Under the pieces are notes generated by a model that was not told where the DNA came from, ran no database searches, and saw only the letters and a list, made by a program, of their open reading frames with translations. Made by a program: the position numbers and the translations under genes. Shown here piece by piece: positions 12,501 through 25,015 of a stretch of DNA of 64,000 nt (positions are counted from its first letter, which is position 1; every line of letters starts with the position of its first letter). The stretch comes from Siniperca chuatsi (Eukaryota > Chordata > Actinopteri > Centrarchiformes > Sinipercidae), in the NCBI RefSeq assembly GCF_020085105.1, contig NC_058055.1, positions 10,075,822 through 10,139,821 on the forward strand, in the 5' to 3' direction.

Positions 12501-15500
12501 TTTCCACTTATGTTATTCCACTAAAACCGAGTCCAACCCATTATTAGCAGCTCTAGCCACCCCTGTGATCTGTTCTGTGTAAACAGATTGAGTGAGTACA
12601 CACACTGTGTTTGTGTGCCAGCAGTGACAACCTGTGATCCAAAAGAAAACAAAAAAGGTAATCCCTTCAGCAAAATTCAAAAGACAGGATTGGAACCTGA
12701 TATTTCTTACAGGTCCATTAATACATGGACTAATATTACACAATGACAAGGTTGAGGAGGGCAAGCCCATATTTCGGGCTGGCCAACAATTCATTCAATA
12801 TTACTGTTTTTCAACTTTCATAGAAATTTTATCACGATGATATTGATTTATCCTTGAACAAAATTCAGTTGTCCAAATGAATGATTCCAAGCACTTCGCA
12901 ATGAAAAACTTGGGAATTTAGTTATTGAAGTTTTTGATGTGTTGGTTTTGTCTGATGTAATACATACCAGTGGAACAAAATTCATTGCACTGAACAACAA
13001 ATGCATACATTTGTCATATCGTGATATATATCAATATCACTTTTTTTCAATACTGTAATATTGATTTCAGCCATATTGTCCAGCCCCAAATCTACTGCAT
13101 CCATATCCACAACTTGACATTGTGGCTGCAACTAACGATTATTTCCATTACCGAAAAATCTGACAATTATTTTCTCAATTAACCATTTGGTCTTCAAAAT
13201 ATCAGGAAATAGTGAAAAATGCCCATCACAATTTTCTTGTTTCGCCGAACCAACAGTCCAAAACCCTAAGATATTCAAGTTACTGCCAACGAAGAAAGCT
13301 AGCATATATCCACATTTTTTATATAACGCTCAATCAAGTAATCAATTAATTGACTACTTGACATTACCTACAGGAACACATATTCTTGAAAAGAGTTGGA
13401 CTTGTTACATAGAAGAACACGTGTGTAATATAAATACTTACCGAGTACATTGACAGTAGTGGAGGCTTGAGTGTTTCCCAGAGGAAATGTAGCAACCTTA
13501 CAGGTATAGATCCCGACGTCAGCAAAGCCCACGTTTTCCAGCACGATGGTGGCATCATGAGAGGAGGGTGAGCGAAAATACAAGCGATGGATAAACTCTG
13601 GGGGGATGGAGATGCCCAACAGTGGGTTGTAGACAGCCACTGTGACAGAGCCTGAAGGCAGACGGCGCTCCCAGCAACTCTGAGTAAGAGTAAGGTTTGT
13701 GCCCACCTCCACCCTGCACTCTAATGTCACATTCTTCCCCAGCACAGCATTCACCCTCTGAGGCACCACCACCTGACTGCCCCACACACCTGCCAAAAAA
13801 AAAAACAAAAAAAAAAAAAAACAACACACAAAAACAAGAATTTAACCACACACAATCTTGTTCATTTATCCAACAGGTTTGGATAATCTGACACCATTAA
13901 ATACACTACACCTTTGATTGTTAAAACATCAAATACAAAAATGTATTTAATAATTCTTTTGAAGCATGATCCATTTAGCCTAATTTGTACTGTAATTGTT
14001 AATTTGTACTTCCCCATCCTTCAAAGTCATCAGACATCTTGAGACCTATAAAAATTGAGAATCTCGATAATTGCTACTCTTTTATTTAACACTGAGCAAT
14101 GAAGGAACACTTTTATATCCTTGCAAAAGGAAAGGGTTTTGAAACCAAAACCAATACTTTTAAATGACACAAGTCAATAAATTCCACCTTGTTTGGATAT
14201 TAAAGCTATAAAATGTACTAAATATTCAGTTTACTGACAGAAAACTTAGAAAACCAGCATATATTCACATTTGTGATGAAGGAATCTCTGAATTTTTGAC
14301 ATTCTTGATTAAAAATGACTTATCGATATTGACGATAAATCAGTTATCAAAATAGTTGCACATTATTTTCTGTCAATCAACTAACATATTAATTGACAAA
14401 TTGTTGCAACTTTAGGTGAAGCTTCTCAAATGTTAAGATTCACTACATCTGTGTTTTATATTATTTTAAACTGAAAATCTTGGGGTTCTGGACTGGTCGG
14501 ACTGAAGACGTGACTTTGGGCTCCCAGAACTTGTGTCAGAACTTTTTTTGACATTTGAGTTAACAATCAATTGATTAATGTAAAAATACTCAACAGATTA
14601 ATCTATGATGAAAAACATTGTTTGTTGCAGCCCTAATTGATATGACAGGTTCTGGTATAAAAGAAATACATTGCTTTATTCTCTTCAATGGCACAGATTA
14701 CATTTTCAATTAAAAGATGTCAGACAGGATTATCAGAGTGGACAATTCATCAATCTAATATTGAGTGATAAATCATGAATGAGAGTGTCAGTGAGTGAAG
14801 AGTATTTCTGGTGTTACCTGTGACATCAGTAATTAAAACAATTTTATCTCTCTAGAAGTTCAGTACCATCTGACATCTGTGGGTATCAGACTGGAATCAA
14901 AGCTTGATATCACCACAGCAGGCACTGGGCTTTTCAACAAATAATACACAGCTGACTGTGTGACTGAAGAGTTCCATTGATGAATTTGTTTTGTCTCTAT
15001 AGCTTTCCTCATCCTGACCTAATTTGGGAATTAAAAGCAGGCTGGCTGTATGTCCTTTGTCCAAATATAACTAACCCATGCACTCTGTCACCTGCACTTG
15101 TCAGAAATGTGGCATGTCTCAAAAGCAGAGCGCTCAACATCGTGTTGAGGAAAGTCAAAGGGATGTGAAGAGAACAGACAGAGCGGCAGAAAAAAAAAGA
15201 GGGGAAGAGATATGCTAACATGACGACATCATTGCTGAGAGAAGAAAAAGAAGGCTGAGAGGGAAGAGAGGCAAGAGCAAAGTCACGTATGAAACACAGA
15301 GAGGAAATGTATCTCCAGGATTCCAGTAAACAAAAAACTGAGGAATTACGTTACTGATTTAGAAAAGATAATATAACACCGCTTGACTGCCAAAGCCCTC
15401 AACCAGATCACTAATTGCAACAAGCTGCCAGCAGGAAGACATCATCATAAATCAAAACCTGCTGCGCTGCTTGGCAACTGACTCCAAATATTCTATTGTT

Positions 15501-18052
15501 GTTTTGCCAAAACCAACTCTGTCGCTGGCCGATCTCCCTCTAAAAGTCAATGTCCCCTAATATTAGTACTGTAGAAGGAACTTCCCTTATACTTAAAGTA
15601 TGAAGTACAAATATCTATTTTTTTGCCCATTAGAATAAAGTTTGAATTTGTGAGAACACTGTACTTTTGACAGGGCTTCTAGTTTTCACTAATGTTAAAT
15701 TTTCATGTTTAAAGAGGTTAAATAAAAGCTTAGTTATTAGAGCTTGGAGAAAAGTCCCGACTGGTGTGACAGCTTAACCACTTACAGTGCGACTCCTTTG
15801 TCAAAATTATATCAAATATTTATTGTGAAATCCAGTTATTGACACAGCAAACTTTTTAACATTTTTCACGAGATGGGGCTATACATAAACATCTAAAATG
15901 TTTAATTGTGGATATCAAATCTTAATAGCAGATTTTTTGCAGAGTAGGTATAATGAGTCATCGTATTGCTCATACAGAAGGGCAGCAGATAGGTTATCAT
16001 TGCAACAGCAGGGAGATGTTCAGCTGTGGAAGCACTATTCCTGAATTTATGTGCTATTTAGGGCTATGCATTGGTTTCAATTCACACACACATGCACAAA
16101 ATGATGCTATATGCAGTTCTGTAAATCAGCTAATATAATTAATTGATTACAAAAACTAAGTATTCAAAGTTTACCCAACCCATATAGTTACTCTGCATTC
16201 ACATTTTTTCAAGTCTGTCTAAAAACAATAGTCAGGTGCCCATATGAACATTAGTTTTTGCTTGCTGTAATCATTACTCCTGCTCACACTGACCAATAAG
16301 AGATCTCTTCCTAATGCACTTTAGCTGAAATCAAGTGAGTATCATCCAAAGTTGCAGTCTTTTTTGTACAGAATTTCCCTCTTTGTGTTTCCACAGTGTC
16401 ACTGGCCAATTTCACAGTGCCACTGTGGAAACAAAGAGAGAAATTCTTTCATTTCCACTAATGAATCCAATCAGTATGCTCAGGTTATCTAAAATGCAGG
16501 AGGAATTACTATTATTATTATTATTATTATTATTAAATATTGCACGGGGCATTAAAGAAAAACTGGATGCTTGATTACCTGTGGCATCCCACATCATTGA
16601 ATATGAATTAAATATTATTTTAGTATTAAATCTGGGTTAAAAAAACCCAATGGGTTAAAAAAAACCTTTGTAAATTCTGTTTGCATTGGTAAATGGTATT
16701 CAAGGTCTTGCATCTCTTTAATTAGTCATTGTCTGCACTATAAAAACAACTGAGTGTTCACTTACATGTTACTTGGAGTTCATCATTGCTGTTAAGTTGC
16801 TTGCAGAGCTGTGCTAGCTGCCATCTGAGTCTCTGTGTCAAACTAAACTAAGACAAGGCTACACCTTGTGGTTGCTGGATCTGGCTCTACTTTAAATGAT
16901 TAATCAAAAATGCGATTGTATGTGTATTCTTCTCCACTAGCAGACAGTTAGCTTACAATATGTAATATACAATTCACTCACTTATATGGAAGGCAAACAG
17001 AGATATTGTGAAGCATATTATGGATAGATTGCACTGTAATAGAGGGTCAGGTGAAGAAAATGTTTAACTTTAGGAACCAGTAGATCAGAGCAACCCCTCC
17101 ACAGTTGAATGAGCCACCAACAGAGCCATGCTAAAATATATGGAGGCTTTCTTTCCAGAAGAATATCCCACATACCGCACACACACACACACACACACAC
17201 ACGTCACAACAAGGAGGAGTGAAGCAGTTATGAACATAGCCCCAAGCTAATGTTTGCTATTGTTCAGTTGCTGAAGTTAAAATCACCCCAGAGTATCCTC
17301 CATACAAGTGATAAGTCAGGTGATCAAGTAAGGAGGCAGAGAGCTGAGAACACATTTAAATAAACTGGTACTTAATTGCACATGCTGTGCATGTCGCCAT
17401 AAATGCCCCACGGCAAGGTACTTAACTAAAAAAAATGTATTGGGGGGGGAGGAATTAAAATAAACCAACCAAATGGAAACAGGGACACAGTAAAAGATTC
17501 AAACTTTGTGAATTAAAGCATAATGCATAGTATTTGCCCTTCAACTTAAACAAAAAAAGAAGTGGCTTGTATAAAATGTCACACCTGAATCCAGATGGCA
17601 ACTACTGTACAATATACTGTAAGTGGGCCTCTGCCTCCAGTAGAAAACTGATTTTACAACTTACTGTATTTGCCAGGGACAATGATACAGCTAGATGGCA
17701 AGAATAACAGCAGAGTAAGATGAAAGAAAGCAGCATTTTTTCCTGCACTGAATATGCAATGGAAGAGGTATAGCGACTGTCTTAAATTTTTTATTGGTGA
17801 CATGACGACAACCTTACATAAGCGTGCCCTCGTTTTCTCCAACTCAGAATAAAAAAGTGATGAGAATAAGGGCAAAGTCTATCTGATCTTATATGCAGCC
17901 TATCTTGACATAGCAATAAGAATGTTTTCTCTCTTCTTCTTGTGCTTTCAGAGACAAAGAAAGCTTTAAGTTCTTGTAATCCTTACATCCTCAAAGAGAG
18001 CAGCTACTGTGGACACGTTCAGTTTGGTTTGCAAATGTAACACAATGTGTCT

Positions 18053-18083
<31 letters not shown>

Positions 18084-20944
18084 AGAGTAGAAAACAGATT
18101 ATAGATATCCCGGCATCAAGGACACATTGCTCCCTGGGGACACTCTGCTGCTCGTTCTCACTTTAGTCAATATTATCTTCACATGCACCACTTATTTGGC
18201 AGCAAGTGTATTAATACGTGTGTCTTGCCAGAGGGCGGCATGTCTTGTTAAAAGTGGAAATCAGAACATAAATGGTGATGTGTTAGGGTGGAAGTTGCAG
18301 AGCCAGGTGTGCAGAGCAGGGCAGGGAAGGGAAGGGAAGGATTGAATGGTTGTTTGACAGTGTGGCTTATCAGACCTTCAAAGCAACTTCTTTCACAAAC
18401 ATTTTATATCTGGCTTGATCGAGCTGCACAAAAGGTGCACATGCACAAGGGTGATGCAATACGAATGTCTAGCCCAACTGCAGAGGGCAGTAACGCAAAA
18501 GTGTAGGAACACTAACCATTTCTACTACATGATAAGGACGAGATCAGCTGTATGATGTCTTGTAGTGTCCCAAATCAAATTGTAAGAGGAAGCCAATAAA
18601 GGAGGAAGAGAAATACCTGACATAATACAAATGGCAGGTCTTAAAAGTTCCAAACAAAAATATCCAAAGAAAACTGGCTTTGCAAGTGTTTTATGGGACT
18701 GCATTTAACATTTTTATTAGGCCTTAAACCTGCATTAGTTCTGATGTTGCCATCGAATTCAATGATTGTGTAATGTAACCCGATCACACATAGTGCCAAT
18801 ATTACCAATAACACCAGCTTTTCAGCCTGTGCAAGCTAACTGTTTATGCATTAAAAGCATGCACATTTATATCTGGTTTCATCTGAGCCATTCTCATCTA
18901 CCCCTGTGAAACAAACAAATGGATGCTGGCGTTGCTCCATGTGTGCTGGATGTGTAAGCAGGAAATTGTTCGCTAACATAACTTTAGAAGCTGAAGATAT
19001 TAAGCTAGGTTTATGCTTGACGCAGTGTCCCCAGCGCGATAGTGCGCGTGCCCAAAATGACATTATCACGTTTCTTGAGTCGAGCGCAAAGGCTCTGCAT
19101 GCCGTTGAGGTGCGTGGTCGTGCACCTCCACATTTTTGTGACTAGGCACCCACTGCAAGCACAGGGCTTTTCATTTCAAGATGGATCAGTTCGAAGGTTT
19201 TTTTTTTTCTCACTTTACTGAATACAAAAGTTCAAACAGTAATCAGTAGAACATAACATTAGTTCATTACAACTGAGAACAGGACTGCTAAAAAATACTG
19301 AAAATAAAATTAAGTAACAAATTAATATTTATTAATAATGTCTCAAGGACTTTAAAAAGAAGTCGGCCAATTCCTTTTTAAATGCTTCATAAACAGGAGA
19401 TGAGGGGATCAAATCTACACTTGAGTAAATACCATTAACTATAAACCTTTGTTTCATTAGAATACATTTGTTATTCCAAATGTTTCTTTACAGGGATCGT
19501 ATAACACGACAAAGTATGTCCACGAATAGATGAGTTGATTGCAATTCTTCCTCAGCATTGAGGAGCTGTATAGCAGAGTGCGCAGCCAAGTTTGGTCTAT
19601 GGTGTTCTTCCGGTAACACTCATTGACCTCTTGCTTCTTCACAGAAAGGTTTGTTTTTACGCCCCCTGGAATTTCGAAGAATACTGCAATGGATAGCACG
19701 CTCAGCATAAACGTCTCTGTGCACACTTCTAGCTCACGCAACTTCTCCGCGCCACAGTGTTTTGTGCAAGTACAAACAAAGTTTTAAGCGGCTCTGTATC
19801 CGTCAGCTTGTTTTAATGTTTTTGCCCCCTAGTGGCCAGAAATAGGATTGATACAGCTTTAATAAAACATGGTGCATGAAGGTAGGAAACATTAAATCTT
19901 AAGAAAATCATGTTTGTTCCCCTTTAAGGCCTAGACATTATTAGCTGTGTGGGTGTGTGCATCTATTTGGCATTCAAAAAAGGCACAAGGTCAACACCCT
20001 CATTGAAATGTATAGCAGACTTAATCTGAAGCTAGACAAATGCTCCTTAACCTGAAACTCTCTTAAGGAAGTAAATGGTCTGTTTAGGAACGGACTTTGG
20101 GATCCTGCTAATAACACAACAGAACAGCACTACATTAATACTGTGGTAGAGGGTCTCTGGGTCACTTGCTTGTGTCTCAAGTCTTTAATAAAATAATTAC
20201 GGATCCGTTCATGGGTTCAGTCCTAGTATAGTAGCCCAGAGCTTCTCTTCTCTGCACACTGCCCGGTGGCTTAAGTGCAAGAGAGGTCCTTTGCAACATA
20301 AAACAGTGGTATAGTGCTGGGTATACACAAGTGGTCAACACTAAACTATTGATTGTCCCTGAGCACAGCAACGTTTTAATTTGGTGTGGTTTTCCTTTTC
20401 ACCAAACAAGGTATTTTGTTAAGGGCATCTGGTTTTGTGTGTCACACTTGATACAAGCTTTTCCTTTTACATATATGTATATTAAACAAGTTTCTTAATT
20501 AGTCATCTTAATTATTAACATCTAACTTTTGTTCTTTTTTGTTGAGGAAAAGGAGTTGGTGTAGAAAAGCTGCATGTGGGCAATACATCCTGTATGTACA
20601 TATACATAATGTGCTAACTTGAGAGTAGATATCAGGACGGAGTTGGAGCTAAGCTGTAGTATCCTTGCTTTTAGAGTTTTGAGTTTTTGATACGGCAGCA
20701 CTACAGCACCGGGCACAAAGTTAGCGTTTTTCAGGGTGGAGTTAGTAAATTGCCCACTCCTTGATTAAACCATAATGAGCTCAGGCTCCACTGAAAGCGC
20801 ATGGTGGCTGACCCTCATCCCGACCTGGAAGGTGCTGACATTTAGCATTGTCTTTTCTGATGATACAAATGTAAATTCCTCAACATTATGACAATATGGC
20901 CGCCACTGAATTTGCAATGTCCCAAGTGTAGGTTGGACAGTACA

Positions 20945-21016
<72 letters not shown>

Positions 21017-21429
21017 CGGAATATAATTGCCTGAGTGCTCCTCGGCGGTTTCTATAGACTGTTTCTATGGCAGCCTCGGGTCGCACTATCAGCCACGGTG
21101 GTGGCGCTGGCTAGCTGCCACTGCGAAGCGTTGAAGTGAACTTGTATCCAAGTTTCCTTTGATCTTTAAATGACACCTGCTACACTTGCAACTTCAAATA
21201 ATCCACACTTGAAGCACACGGTGGTAGCTAGTTTTGCCGGCTCGTTCGCTTAGATTTCTGCACGATGCGCGTGACAGTCGGCTCTTTCACAAAACTTCTG
21301 TGTACCGTTAGTAGAACAAATAAAACTGCCATACAAAATTCCGGACTCACCTGTAATACTGCACAAAAGGTGAAATAATGCGACCCTGCCCTGCTGTCCG
21401 AGGTAACTCCGGTGAGAAGACGGTAACAT
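5925..21429 (-). CDS. nectin3: Nectin-3, immunoglobulin-superfamily adhesion receptor
   Basis: Spliced CDS with exons 21351-21429, 13442-13789, 12096-12395, 10643-10760, 10161-10312 and 5925-6580. Phases 1,1,1,2,1 are all compatible and give 1653 nt, 550 aa; human nectin-3 is 549 aa. Order: weak signal peptide (about 1-30), V-type Ig domain (Cys51 and Cys123), two C-type Ig domains, membrane helix near 379-402, cytoplasmic tail ending EWYV, the afadin PDZ-binding motif. Nectin-3 is chosen over nectin-1 or -2 because of ATFPLGN in the V domain, SALIDGGN-like text at the start of domain 2 (here TALIDGGND), the juxtamembrane run [10 protein letters not shown], and a tail ending [15 protein letters not shown]. 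Nectins are membrane proteins that pair in trans between cells and link to actin through afadin at adherens junctions. Whether this is paralogue a or b cannot be told. The start is preceded by an in-frame TAG. Confidence 0.9.
6958..7185 (+). mobile_element. tRNA-derived SINE with target-site duplication
   Basis: The head resembles a tRNA gene, with an A-box-like TAGCTCACCTGGTAGAGCG and a B-box-like GGTTTGAGGGCCC. A pyrimidine-rich body and an A-rich tail follow. An 11-bp direct repeat AGAAAGAGCAC flanks it at 6947-6957 and 7186-7196, the signature of LINE-mediated insertion. It lies in nectin3 intron 5, opposite to the gene. It is not a functional tRNA: the body does not fold into a full cloverleaf with a clean 3' end. 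Confidence 0.85.
7197..10160. other. nectin3 intron 5, remainder
   Basis: No gene is recognisable. At 8400-8800 a pyrimidine-rich block ends in AATAAAAACA and then an A tract (8768-8790). This looks like the 3' end of a retroposed transcript, but no source gene was recognised and no flanking duplication was found. Confidence 0.4.
10161..10312 (-). CDS. nectin3: nectin3 exon 5, second half of third Ig domain
   Basis: 152 nt, phase 2 to 1. Encodes [11 protein letters not shown] through YRCEVAND, supplying the second cysteine, then IQ|DPPT into the stalk. Confidence 0.9.
10643..10760 (-). CDS. nectin3: nectin3 exon 4, first half of third Ig domain
   Basis: 118 nt, phase 1 to 2. Encodes [17 protein letters not shown] and the [10 protein letters not shown] strand. 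The GYDG(N/D)W motif is characteristic of nectin domain 3. Splitting this domain over two exons is the family pattern. Confidence 0.92.
12096..12395 (-). CDS. nectin3: nectin3 exon 3, second Ig domain
   Basis: Phase 1-1, 300 nt. Starts VEPKVYV and includes VVATCIAE and [10 protein letters not shown], the two cysteine strands of the first C-type domain. The donor falls within LNVQ|FAPD, the usual junction between nectin Ig domains 2 and 3. Confidence 0.92.
12790..13410. repeat. Degenerate teleost interspersed repeats in nectin3 intron 2
   Basis: Two blocks look like common fish repeats. At 12820-13090 there are several ATATTGAT/ATCAATAT-type motifs ending near a CCAGCCCC phrase. At 13117-13360 a block begins GCAACTAACGATTATTT and contains AACAGTCCAAAACCC. 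The second family recurs at 14040-14640 and 62620-62890. These are probably non-autonomous DNA-transposon relics. Exact ends are not visible. Confidence 0.5.
13442..13789 (-). CDS. nectin3: nectin3 exon 2, V-type Ig domain
   Basis: Phase 1 at both ends, 348 nt. It encodes the membrane-distal V domain with NVTLEC and the [12 protein letters not shown] strand that carries the second disulphide cysteine. This domain makes the trans adhesive interface in nectins. The acceptor sits behind a long T tract (poly-A on the plus strand at 13795-13820). Confidence 0.92.
14040..14640. repeat. Second copy of the 'GCAACTAA...GATTAATC' repeat family, degraded
   Basis: Contains the family hallmarks TTATCGATATTGACGATA, ATCAATTGATTAATG and, at the right end, TTGTTGCAGCCCTAATTG. 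It lies in nectin3 intron 1 close to exon 2. It is imperfect, and orientation and ends are approximate. Confidence 0.5.
16371..16446. other. 76-nt imperfect inverted repeat (hairpin)
   Basis: The left arm 16371-16404 pairs with the right arm 16415-16446, leaving a loop at 16405-16414. Paired blocks are GAATTT with AAATTC, CTCTTTG with CAAAGAG, CCACAGTG with CACTGTGG, and CACTG with CAGTG. There are two single mismatches and a 2-nt bulge. Length and geometry resemble a pre-miRNA hairpin, but a decayed MITE would look the same. Intronic in nectin3. Confidence 0.6.
16508..16535. repeat. (ATT)n microsatellite
   Basis: About nine ATT units. Confidence 0.93.
17177..17202. repeat. (AC)n microsatellite
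   Basis: About 13 AC units in nectin3 intron 1. Confidence 0.93.
18052..18080. repeat. (AC)n microsatellite
   Basis: About 14 AC units, followed by a short GA run. Confidence 0.93.
19000..19870. repeat. Possible decayed DNA transposon
   Basis: The left part has TTTATGCTTGACGCAGTG and unusually many CpG words (CAGCGCGATAGTGCGCGTGC) for this AT-rich intron. The interior carries a 94-codon minus-strand open frame (19457-19741) that I cannot assign. The right part has GCCCCCTAGTGGC, a phrase frequent in fish repeats. No terminal inverted repeats or target duplication were established, so the call is tentative. Confidence 0.3.
20946..21015. repeat. (TA)n microsatellite
   Basis: About 35 perfect TA units, 335 bp from the donor of nectin3 exon 1. 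Confidence 0.97.
21351..21429 (-). CDS. nectin3: nectin3 coding exon 1, signal peptide
   Basis: ATG at 21429, with an in-frame TAG eleven codons upstream. The exon ends at a strong ACAG|gtgagt donor in phase 1, exactly what the V-domain exon needs. It encodes 26 residues; the hydrophobic run [14 protein letters not shown] is completed by the next exon. This exon lies 7.5 kb from exon 2, so its assignment rests on frame, donor and signal-like character, not on similarity. Confidence 0.65.
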
Positions 21430-22472
21430 TTTCAAAAGCAGTGCAGTCTCCTGCTACAGGACCCAAGTGTAGGTTGCATGCCAATTTAACTGTATGTGCT
21501 GAACAGTGGAACCTCCTCAGCAACAACTCCGAACTGCATGTGGACTGTACCATCTACACAGCAGGGAGCGGGGAGACCGGGAGCTCACCTGACAATGGAA
21601 GTAAACCGTCATTTGTCGATATCTTACAGCAACATCCCCCTGGAGGAATGATCCATTACTATATACATTACGTCATCTCTGTTGATAACCCGATATATAT
21701 TCATCAAATCACTTTATTCTTCGCTGTGTTTGCCGGTTACTCACTGAATCGACATGTTTTTACCGCTGCCAGAGGATATGTATTCGGTCTGTTTGTTTGT
21801 CTCTGTCTGTCAGTCAGCAGGATATTTTGAAATTATTTAACATATTTCAATATAATTTGGTGGAAAGTTAGGCCAGTTAATCAAGAAGAAATGATTAATT
21901 TTTTGTGTAAATGAGACCACCATGTGAACACTTAAAAAGAAACGTTTTCTCATATAACTCTTCAACTTTGAAGAGTAGAAACACATTTTTTTCTTGACCG
22001 CTTGGTGCAACCATATGTGGTCTAACCATAGACTGTATGGCCCAAACCAGAGCCTCTGGCTAGACCATAGACATAGTCATTCAGGCCACGCGCATACATC
22101 TTGATCGCCATTTTGAATTCGTGGCAAAACATTTTAAACATTTAGAACACTACAACTTTCATCCGATGATCTCAAAATTTGGTGTGCAACACATTTGACT
22201 GACTCTGTAAAATAAGTTGCAAATTTATTTTTTGGTATTCCATACCATTTTCCTATAAGACAATGGTAAATTTAAAAACAATCTTGCTTGAGGCATCCTG
22301 CAAGTGCAACCATATTCAGATGAAATATGCCCTCTCCTCAACTCCTGTTGTATACAGTTAATGATCAACTCTGAGAAATCTTTGGAATTTTTATAGGATT
22401 TTGCCTACAGGTGGCGCTATAGAAACAAACATTAATGGCATGACTACTTATGGCCACATATGGCCACTCACA

Positions 22473-22716
22473 ATAGACCTTTTTTACAGGTCAGACATTT
22501 TAACATGTAATAGCAGGAAAAGCACAAATGTAATTGATAATGTCAATGATAGCTGCGTCCCATTTATTTTTGCTAGTTCCAGGGCCCTGGTACATTGATG
22601 GTTCACTAGTATGGCCTCCTGGGGCACTTTGAACTGAGCCATCATTAATGTTATTACTTCCAACTGTGTTTGTCCTGCTGAGACAAGCCAAAATGTCTGC
22701 AGTAAAAAAGGTCTAT
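22473..22716. mobile_element. MITE with terminal inverted repeats
   Basis: Starts ATAGACCTTTTTTAC, and its right end reads GTAAAAAAGGTCTAT on the plus strand. The match continues inward through CAGACATTTT, making imperfect TIRs of about 27 bp around a 244-bp element with no coding capacity. A block at 55960-56045 is clearly similar to its right half. The superfamily was not determined. Confidence 0.7.
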
Positions 22717-25015
22717 ACTATTCATCCTGGTCGGAGTCCCTACAGATCATCACGACATTTATACCCCTGTGGGGTATAATAATGTGTCTGTGGTATTCAG
22801 GAGTTTATGGTGGTAGATATTTCGAATGTCCTATGCTATCACTAAATTATCTCACATATGGTCAAGTGTTTTGCTGTAATGTTTGTAAACTACTAAAAAT
22901 GACTATGTGGTCTAATTTTCTCGATGGACTTACACTCTAATTGGTGATACCCAACAGAATTTTTAAAGTGACACTTAAAGGTTGTGGAGAATTTTAACAT
23001 TTGCTCTTGGTGGTCAGTCATGGCTGCATGAGTCTGTAACATGTAGACATACAGTATGTAGTTGCTGCTCTCAAAGGTTAAAAGTCAACAAGTTAATCTT
23101 TGCAAAGTAAATGTGGGTAGGATGGGGGTTGGGGGACAGCACCCCCTTCTGCTGACAGAAAGCTAACCAGGTCAGTGCTTTAATTTAAGTCTCAGTGCTG
23201 TCCTCTGGAGAGCCACAAGGGATACAATTACTCTCCCACCATCCCATTCATCTGCAACTCTGTCGTGCAGACGTTAGTGTGCAAGTGAGCATGTCTTTTA
23301 AATTTTTTTTTATCTCAAAGCGGGTAAAATGAGTGCACTGAATATTCCCATTGTGAAAATGTTGCCTTGAGTGCAGTGCATCAACATGAAAGCTATACGT
23401 TGCTGTGACAAAGAATTTCTGATGAGGGAGATGAGAGAGAAGTGCATACAAGACTTTATAATTCAATTTAGGGGCTTCTTCTAAAATCACAGCCATATAA
23501 GAACATGTACATTATAAAGTTTCCCCCTGACTTTTCCACAGCCCCTCCTCATGGAGCAGTAGACTTTTCCATTTGACATGATTTAGCCGATGGTGAGCGC
23601 CACTGTTGTGTCAATATTTGTTTTTTTGCTCTTTGTTTCATATTTTCTTTTTCTTTCATCAGCAGCTTATTTTTGAAATTGAACTTCCATTTCTTTCTAA
23701 TGTCTCACAAATATTTCTAAACCTTGCCAAATCAACAAACACAGTCAAAAGTTTTGTAAGCACCAGGGTTTTAAGCTAATGAATTTAGGGGTAGTGGACA
23801 AAATAACATAAACACATGTGCAATCCATTAAAAAAGCCCTGTAATAAACACGGCATTTGTGGAGGTACAGTGAGGTGTTCATTCAACTATTTCTCAGGCA
23901 ATGGTGTTAGTGCACAGAGATGCATTATATTGTTAGGTGTACAAGTCAATCCCTGTATGTATAGCATGACCATGGAACTGAAATTACGACTGACACAGCC
24001 TCAGCAAAATGCAACATTCTAAACACAATAAATACTTCAATACGACAGTATTTTATGCTGTCTACTGCACTGGTTTGCATTATATTGTTTATGCATTCTT
24101 GGTATTTTATCCCCATCCACTGTGCAAAGTTTCCACAGACTAGTAAAAAAGTTTTGTCAGTGTCATTACTCTCAGGGGATATTGTGATAGAACATTTTCT
24201 AACATAGTAGAGTTGTTTTTTACTTGCACGTAGCCCAGAAGTACACAACAGACATTGCTTAAACAAACTCGTCTGAAAAATTCTTTGGGCTTTTCCATCA
24301 GATCACATCTCAGTTAATTAGCGAAGACAGAGAAAAGCTTTCTGGCTTTCTGTACCTTCCCTTGTTCATGTATTTGGTTCAGAAATCATTCTCTTTTCTG
24401 GACGCACTCCCAAATGAGCACAGTAGCCTATGGAAACACCACAACACAGTGGAAAGAGTGACACATAACCTGTGTGACCAAAAGTAAAACTGAGGCTGTG
24501 TTAATGAAACTAGCCATTATTAAACCCAAGCCCCAGAATCCATTTTCTTGGTTGAGCATGTGAAGGATTTTGTGATAACAACCTTTCCCTTCTGCTCTCG
24601 CTCTAAACTAAAGCTGCTCTCTGTCACCAGTTACTTTCTCTCTCTGGAATGTTTTTCAACCCTTCAAGTGCTCTTTCATGAAGGCCAGAGAGGTATTGAG
24701 AGGGCTTCAGGATTGTGGCGGAGTAAAGATTGGTTAAATTAGTCCACCTCCTGCTCAGATGCTTCTTTTATTCTGCGGGTCAGCACCTCCCTCCCTGTTT
24801 ACCCACATAAATTGGTCTCTCTCTGCTTTCTGTCACTATCCTTTTTTTTTCTACACAAGTGTCCATCTGGTCTGCGAGAAAGAGGAGGGGACAGGAATTT
24901 CATCAATAATATCACAAGTTACTGAACATCCCTATTTTTGATAACCTCATATAAGTTTCCTCAGGTGCCACATGTTTACATATTAAAGACTAAAAAGGTG
25001 CCATATGCTCTTAAA

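Larger units (their letters stand above)
14641..21350. other. nectin3 intron 1, remainder
   Basis: No gene is recognised. The stretch contains microsatellites, one 76-nt imperfect hairpin at 16371-16446, a possible decayed DNA transposon at 19000-19870, and a long TA tract. The short ORFs in it show no family motifs. Confidence 0.55.

Noticed and set aside
21378-21830. 150-codon plus-strand ORF
   Set aside because: It is antisense to nectin3 exon 1, shows no family motif, and the minus strand has the donor and in-frame start that the nectin3 model needs.
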